Part shown: positions 5,831-8,644 of the stretch, piece by piece
Layout of the letters: each line of letters starts with the position of its first letter
Numbering within the stretch: position 1 is the stretch's first letter
NCBI GenBank assembly: GCA_009699825.1
Contig: WLNM01000041.1
Span: 1-8,644, forward strand
From: Actinomycetota bacterium
Lineage (GTDB): Bacteria > Actinomycetota > Actinomycetes > Nanopelagicales > Nanopelagicaceae
Length of the DNA stretch: 8,644 nt
Direction: 5' to 3'
Made by a program: the position numbers and the translations under genes
Notes under the pieces: generated by a model
Told to the model about the DNA's origin: nothing
Databases searched by the model: none
The model's input: only the letters and a program-made list of their open reading frames with translations

Positions 5831-6913
5831 TGTTCGAGTACCAGAAACCCTGTTTCCAAGAATTTCAAACTCGCCACCTCTAGCCAAAGCGCGTCGTTCT
5901 AAATTGAGCAATCCACTTTTGCGTTCTCCAGGAATATATCCTTTTCCATCATCCACAACTCGGATTTCACAGTAAGTTTGATTCGCTAAAACTACAAGAT
6001 CAATAGCATTTGCTTGAGCATGTCGAATCGCGTTTGTTATTAACTCGCGAATAACAGGAATCACCTGCTTAGTTAAATCTTCTCCAATGACGGTATCGAT
6101 TGGACCTAGAAAAGAGTATGAGATTTGGAATCCTGCTGTTGCACTCAGTGAAGCTATTTCACTCATAATCAAGGTCCGAATATCGGCTATGGGATGTTGA
6201 TCCAGAAGCGCAAATATAGTTGTTCTAATCTGCTGGACTGTTGAATCAAGATTATCTAGAACACTTTGAATTTTTCCCTGCACGTCTTCCGAGAGCAAAG
6301 GATCTGACACAATCGAATGCAGTGATATTCCTGATGCAAATAGCCGTTGAATAACTAAATCGTGCAAGTCCCTAGCAATACGTTCACGTTCTGCAAGGAC
6401 AACCACTTGATTTTGAGCAATATGGCCACGATAACTATCAATAGCAACACCAGCCGCCGATGCCAAGACAACTACGAGGTTCTCATCTTCTTCGGTAAAA
6501 CTCTTACCATTTCGTTTTTGTGTGAGATAAATACTTCCGAACAGTTCATCACGAATGCGAATCGGTACTCCTAAGAAACCTGACATCATGGGATGTCCCT
6601 TTGGAAAACCAACGGATGATGGATGTTCACCAATGACTGAAACACGTAGTGGTTGCGGAACTGCGAGTAAATGCCCAAGAAGTCCCTTGCCTTCAGGGAA
6701 AGTATCTATTTCATCAGCTGTTTCATCACTCATACCTACGAAAGTGAAATCCTCAAGCGTTCCATCAGCAGTGATGGAGCCAAGTGCACCGTAGGTGCAG
6801 TCTGTAATAAGAACAGCATTTTGAATTAGGCGATTCAATGATGTTTTTAAATCTTCGCCTTTGGCTACATCCATCACAGCATCAGATAGTGCGCTAAGCC
6901 GGGTGACATCCAT
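5810..6913 (-). CDS. Single-GAF sensor histidine kinase, DevS/DosT type with conserved haem ligands
   Basis: A 367-residue kinase with no membrane segments. The GAF domain covers about 20-165. It contains FPEGKGLLG at 72-80, GFPKGHPMM at 102-110, FLGVPIRIRDELFG at 113-126 and IYLT at 128-131. H107 and Y129 are 22 residues apart, as are the haem-ligating H149 and distal Y171 of M. tuberculosis DevS in my recollection of that protein. A HisKA_3 domain follows with phospho-acceptor H184 in RIARDLHDLVIQRLF. The HATPase domain has N294 in RELITNAIRHA, DDGKGY at 321-326 and GLLNL at 334-338. DevS and DosT have about 575 residues and a second GAF domain; this protein lacks that domain and the N-terminal extension. 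It probably senses O2, NO or CO in the cytoplasm. It lies 44 bases after narK on the same strand and overlaps the regulator's 3' end by 4 bases. No in-frame start lies further upstream. Confidence 0.88.
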   Translation of the reverse strand: MDVTRLSALSDAVMDVAKGEDLKTSLNRLIQNAVLITDCTYGALGSITADGTLEDFTFVGMSDETADEIDTFPEGKGLLGHLLAVPQPLRVSVIGEHPSSVGFPKGHPMMSGFLGVPIRIRDELFGSIYLTQKRNGKSFTEEDENLVVVLASAAGVAIDSYRGHIAQNQVVVLAERERIARDLHDLVIQRLFASGISLHSIVSDPLLSEDVQGKIQSVLDNLDSTVQQIRTTIFALLDQHPIADIRTLIMSEIASLSATAGFQISYSFLGPIDTVIGEDLTKQVIPVIRELITNAIRHAQANAIDLVVLANQTYCEIRVVDDGKGYIPGERKSGLLNLERRALARGGEFEILGNRVSGTRTMWRVSL

Positions 6914-6940
6914 GATGAGAGTCTGCCTGCTATCACCCGG
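6899..6940 (-). promoter_or_regulatory. 8-base inverted repeat enclosing the kinase start codon
   Basis: CCGGGTGA (6899-6906) and TCACCCGG (6933-6940) are perfectly complementary arms around a 26-base loop that contains the ATG at 6911-6913. In the mRNA this would put the start codon in a hairpin loop closed by a GC-rich stem. No clear Shine-Dalgarno sequence precedes the ATG, so the structure may control kinase translation. It may instead be a protein-binding site. Confidence 0.4.
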
Positions 6941-6955
6941 AATAACGAGTATTCC
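6939..6955. repeat. Inverted repeat GGAATA-N5-TATTCC between narK and the kinase gene
   Basis: Six-base arms with a 5-base loop fill most of the 44-base gap. On the minus strand no T-run follows it, so it is more likely a transcript-processing or stability hairpin, or an operator, than a terminator. It shares two bases (6939-6940) with the adjacent larger inverted repeat, so the two full-length stems compete. Confidence 0.4.
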
Positions 6956-6957
6956 TT

Positions 6958-8286
6958 TTAACTTCTTGCTGTCGCATCTTTACGTGCGTAGAACCACCAT
7001 GCGATAGCCGTTCCTACTACAGCAAATAAGGCAACACCTTGAAAGAAACCGGCAGGTGCCATCACTGATAGCAAAACACCAAATATGAAAGGACCAAAAG
7101 CGGCAATTGCTCCAGTCCACCCCAGTACACCACCAGCTTGGCGCGGTTCAAAGATCATTGGCATCTGCTTAAAGGTACTTGCATTGCCAACTCCTGCGAA
7201 GAAAAAGATAGCCATCATTCCCCAGAAAAAGCCCATAAAGTCATCACTGGTTAATGGAGAGAGTTGAGTAGAAGTGAAGAAAGCTGACACTGCGATACCT
7301 AATCCCGATACAAAAGTAAGAATTCCACCACCTAATCGATCTGCAATAGGCCCGCTAATCACACGTGCTGCAGAACCAACAAGTGGACCAAAGAAGGCAT
7401 ACTTAACTGGATCTGGTGCGTTAGCGAATTCACCAAATAGATTCTTAATAAGTAAACCAAACTGCGCAGAGAAACCGGCAAAAGTTCCAAAAGTCATAAA
7501 GTAAAGCACTGTCATCAACCACGTATTTTTATTGTTAAAGATGTCCAATTGATCTTTAATTCCCCGTGAAGTGACAGGTACGGATTTCAAAAACTTCCAA
7601 GAAATTAACACTGAAAGAATTACGAAAGGAACCCAAACAAGACCGGCATTTTGGTACCAGACTGATTTATCAATTCCCTTTGCTTCGTCTACGAATCGTT
7701 GTGGTGCTCCAAGAGTTGCGCCGAACATGGCAGATCCGACAATGATTGGAGTAAAAAACTGGATGATGCTTACGCCGAAGTTTCCAACACCTGCCTGAAT
7801 GCCAAGTGCCAATCCTTGTTTTGATTTAGGAAAAAAATATGAAGTACTCGGCATGAATCCAGAAAAAACTCCGCCACCGATTCCAGAGAGAAAAGCGAGA
7901 ATAAGTAGTGCGACATAAGGTGTCGAAGGTGAGCGCACTGCAAATGACCAACCGAGGAGTGGAAAGATTAGAAGAGCTGTTGAATAGGTAACTAACTTAC
8001 GAGTTCCTAGAATTGGTGGAAGGAACATCCAGATTAAACGGAGCCCACCTCCTGCAAGTCCTGGCATTGCTGCTAACCAGTAGAGCTCCTTTTTAGAAAG
8101 ATCAAAGCCTAAGTTGTTTAGTTTTGGGGCTAGGGCTGATACCAAAAACCAACTCATGAAACCAAGTGTTAATGCATAAGTAGTAACCCAAAGTGTCTTC
8201 CATGCAATTTTAGATTCCCAGTTACCATCAATATTTGGATCCCAGGACTCGAGCCACCCAGATGATTTTTGGGTTTTTGTATTCAT
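6958..8286 (-). CDS. narK: NarK-type nitrate/nitrite transporter (MFS)
   Basis: A 442-residue membrane protein of the nitrate/nitrite porter family with about 12 helices. I chose the ATG at 8286 over one four codons upstream (8298) because GGAG lies 6 bases before it (minus strand, 8293-8296). With this start the N-terminal WLESWDP is at 11-17. Signature motifs are GIGGGVFSGF at 135-144, YFFPKSKQGLALGIQAG at 150-166, GNFGVS at 168-173 and GGVLGWTGAIAAFG at 385-398. R83 (in GLRLIW) and R308 (in SAARVISGPIADRLGG) line up with the substrate-binding arginines R89 and R305 of E. coli NarK. It sits in the inner membrane and moves nitrate and/or nitrite by exchange or proton symport; the sequence alone does not settle which. 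The stop of the upstream narK-like gene lies one base before this start (TAA-G-ATG), so translation is coupled. The kinase gene follows after 44 bases. Reductase genes are not in the window. Confidence 0.93.
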   Translation of the reverse strand: MNTKTQKSSGWLESWDPNIDGNWESKIAWKTLWVTTYALTLGFMSWFLVSALAPKLNNLGFDLSKKELYWLAAMPGLAGGGLRLIWMFLPPILGTRKLVTYSTALLIFPLLGWSFAVRSPSTPYVALLILAFLSGIGGGVFSGFMPSTSYFFPKSKQGLALGIQAGVGNFGVSIIQFFTPIIVGSAMFGATLGAPQRFVDEAKGIDKSVWYQNAGLVWVPFVILSVLISWKFLKSVPVTSRGIKDQLDIFNNKNTWLMTVLYFMTFGTFAGFSAQFGLLIKNLFGEFANAPDPVKYAFFGPLVGSAARVISGPIADRLGGGILTFVSGLGIAVSAFFTSTQLSPLTSDDFMGFFWGMMAIFFFAGVGNASTFKQMPMIFEPRQAGGVLGWTGAIAAFGPFIFGVLLSVMAPAGFFQGVALFAVVGTAIAWWFYARKDATARS

Positions 8287-8287
8287 C

Positions 8288-8644
8288 TTAAACTCCATTC
8301 AATTGTGGATCACGGTGATCGATATGTTTTTTTAATTGAGGGCTTGCATGGTTGAGCATTTTTAAAATTGCAATATGCATCCATAAAGTTGCAGCAAAGG
8401 TAAGAATAAAAAGAACAATGAAGGTCGATTGAGGAAGGCCAGTCCACTCACGTACATAGACAAAGAGAGGTGGCAATAGAAAGCCGCCCAAAGCGCCAAG
8501 AGTGCCAACTAGCCCACCGACCGCGCCAACATCGTTAGGGAAATATTCAGGGATGTGTTTGAAGACTGCGGCTTTTCCAATTCCCATCGAGCAACCGACG
8601 ATAAATAGAAGTGCAGTGAAAGGCATTACACCCAAGTGGTAGGG
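8288..8644 (-). CDS. narK: Second NarK-type nitrate/nitrite transporter, C-terminal part only
   Basis: The frame is open through the right edge, so only the last 118 codons are visible. They cover the final helices of a NarK-type carrier. The second family signature is present: GKAAVFKHIPEYFP followed by VGAVGGLVGTLGALGGFLLPP. Then come the WTGLPQSTF loop, a last helix ending in WMHIA, and a polar tail (KKHIDHRDPQLNGV). A TTG near 8635 should not be taken as the start; coding continues upstream as PYH. It is clearly distinct in sequence from the neighbouring full-length transporter, so the pair is two paralogues, not a recent tandem duplicate. Many nitrate-respiring bacteria carry a NarK1-like symporter beside a NarK2-like nitrate/nitrite exchanger, sometimes as one fused protein. 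Which type this one is cannot be decided from the fragment. Confidence 0.88.
   Translation of the reverse strand, partial: PYHLGVMPFTALLFIVGCSMGIGKAAVFKHIPEYFPNDVGAVGGLVGTLGALGGFLLPPLFVYVREWTGLPQSTFIVLFILTFAATLWMHIAILKMLNHASPQLKKHIDHRDPQLNGV
8293..8296 (-). promoter_or_regulatory. Ribosome binding site deciding the narK start
   Basis: GGAG on the minus strand lies 6 bases before the ATG at 8286 and inside the last codons of the upstream transporter gene. The alternative ATG at 8296-8298 overlaps this site and has no ribosome site of its own in view. Confidence 0.65.

Noticed and set aside
6939..6960. Intrinsic terminator after the inverted repeat GGAATA-N5-TATTCC
   Set aside because: The T-run (TTTT) follows the repeat only on the plus strand, where no gene is transcribed toward it. 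On the minus strand, where narK ends, no T-run follows.
7085..7798. Several 60-76 codon plus-strand frames opposite narK
   Set aside because: They are antisense to a strongly recognisable transporter, have no start signals, and look like complements of membrane-helix codons.
1..8644. Mobile elements, CRISPR arrays or tRNA genes
   Set aside because: I found no transposase or integrase motifs, no regularly spaced repeats and no cloverleaf-like segments. All long stretches are explained by the genes listed.

Overview
The window looks like chromosomal DNA of a low-GC actinobacterium (Actinomycetota). The reasons are a response regulator that closely matches my recollection of mycobacterial DevR/DosR, a GAF histidine kinase of DevS/DosT type, several GTG starts, a probable leaderless promoter, and A/T-rich codon use. 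A planktonic freshwater lineage such as Nanopelagicales would fit the base composition, but nothing here proves it. Gene packing is very tight: genes overlap or lie within about 65 bases of each other, except for one 222-base divergent regulatory region near 4635-4856. I see no RNA genes, IS elements, CRISPR arrays or tRNAs.

Left half (1-4634, all minus strand, read right to left): two Gfo/Idh/MocA-family NAD(P)-dependent oxidoreductases overlap by 4 bases and are followed by a very long open frame that runs off the left edge. That frame encodes a complete 12-helix APC-superfamily permease joined, with no stop, to a class B flavin monooxygenase (FMO) with both nucleotide-binding motifs and the FMO signature. 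This permease-monooxygenase fusion is the most unusual object in the window. It suggests uptake of an amine, amino acid or similar compound coupled to its oxygenation on the cytoplasmic side.

Right half (4857-8644): a nitrate/low-oxygen module. On the plus strand, a DUF2249 protein and a DevR-like NarL/LuxR response regulator form a two-gene operon with a probable leaderless promoter. On the minus strand, entering from the right edge, are two tandem NarK-type nitrate/nitrite transporters (the first only partly in the window) and then a histidine kinase with one DevS/DosT-like GAF domain. The haem-ligand histidine and the distal tyrosine of DevS are both conserved at the correct spacing. The kinase and regulator genes meet tail to tail with a 4-base overlap inside an inverted repeat. 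Kinase and regulator are therefore probably a pair, but transcribed in separate operons, the kinase with the transporters and the regulator with DUF2249.

Working model: the haem-GAF kinase senses O2, NO or CO, signals to the DevR-like regulator, and controls nitrate/nitrite transport and DUF2249. The left-half operon is separately controlled from the shared divergent region, which contains several short inverted repeats.
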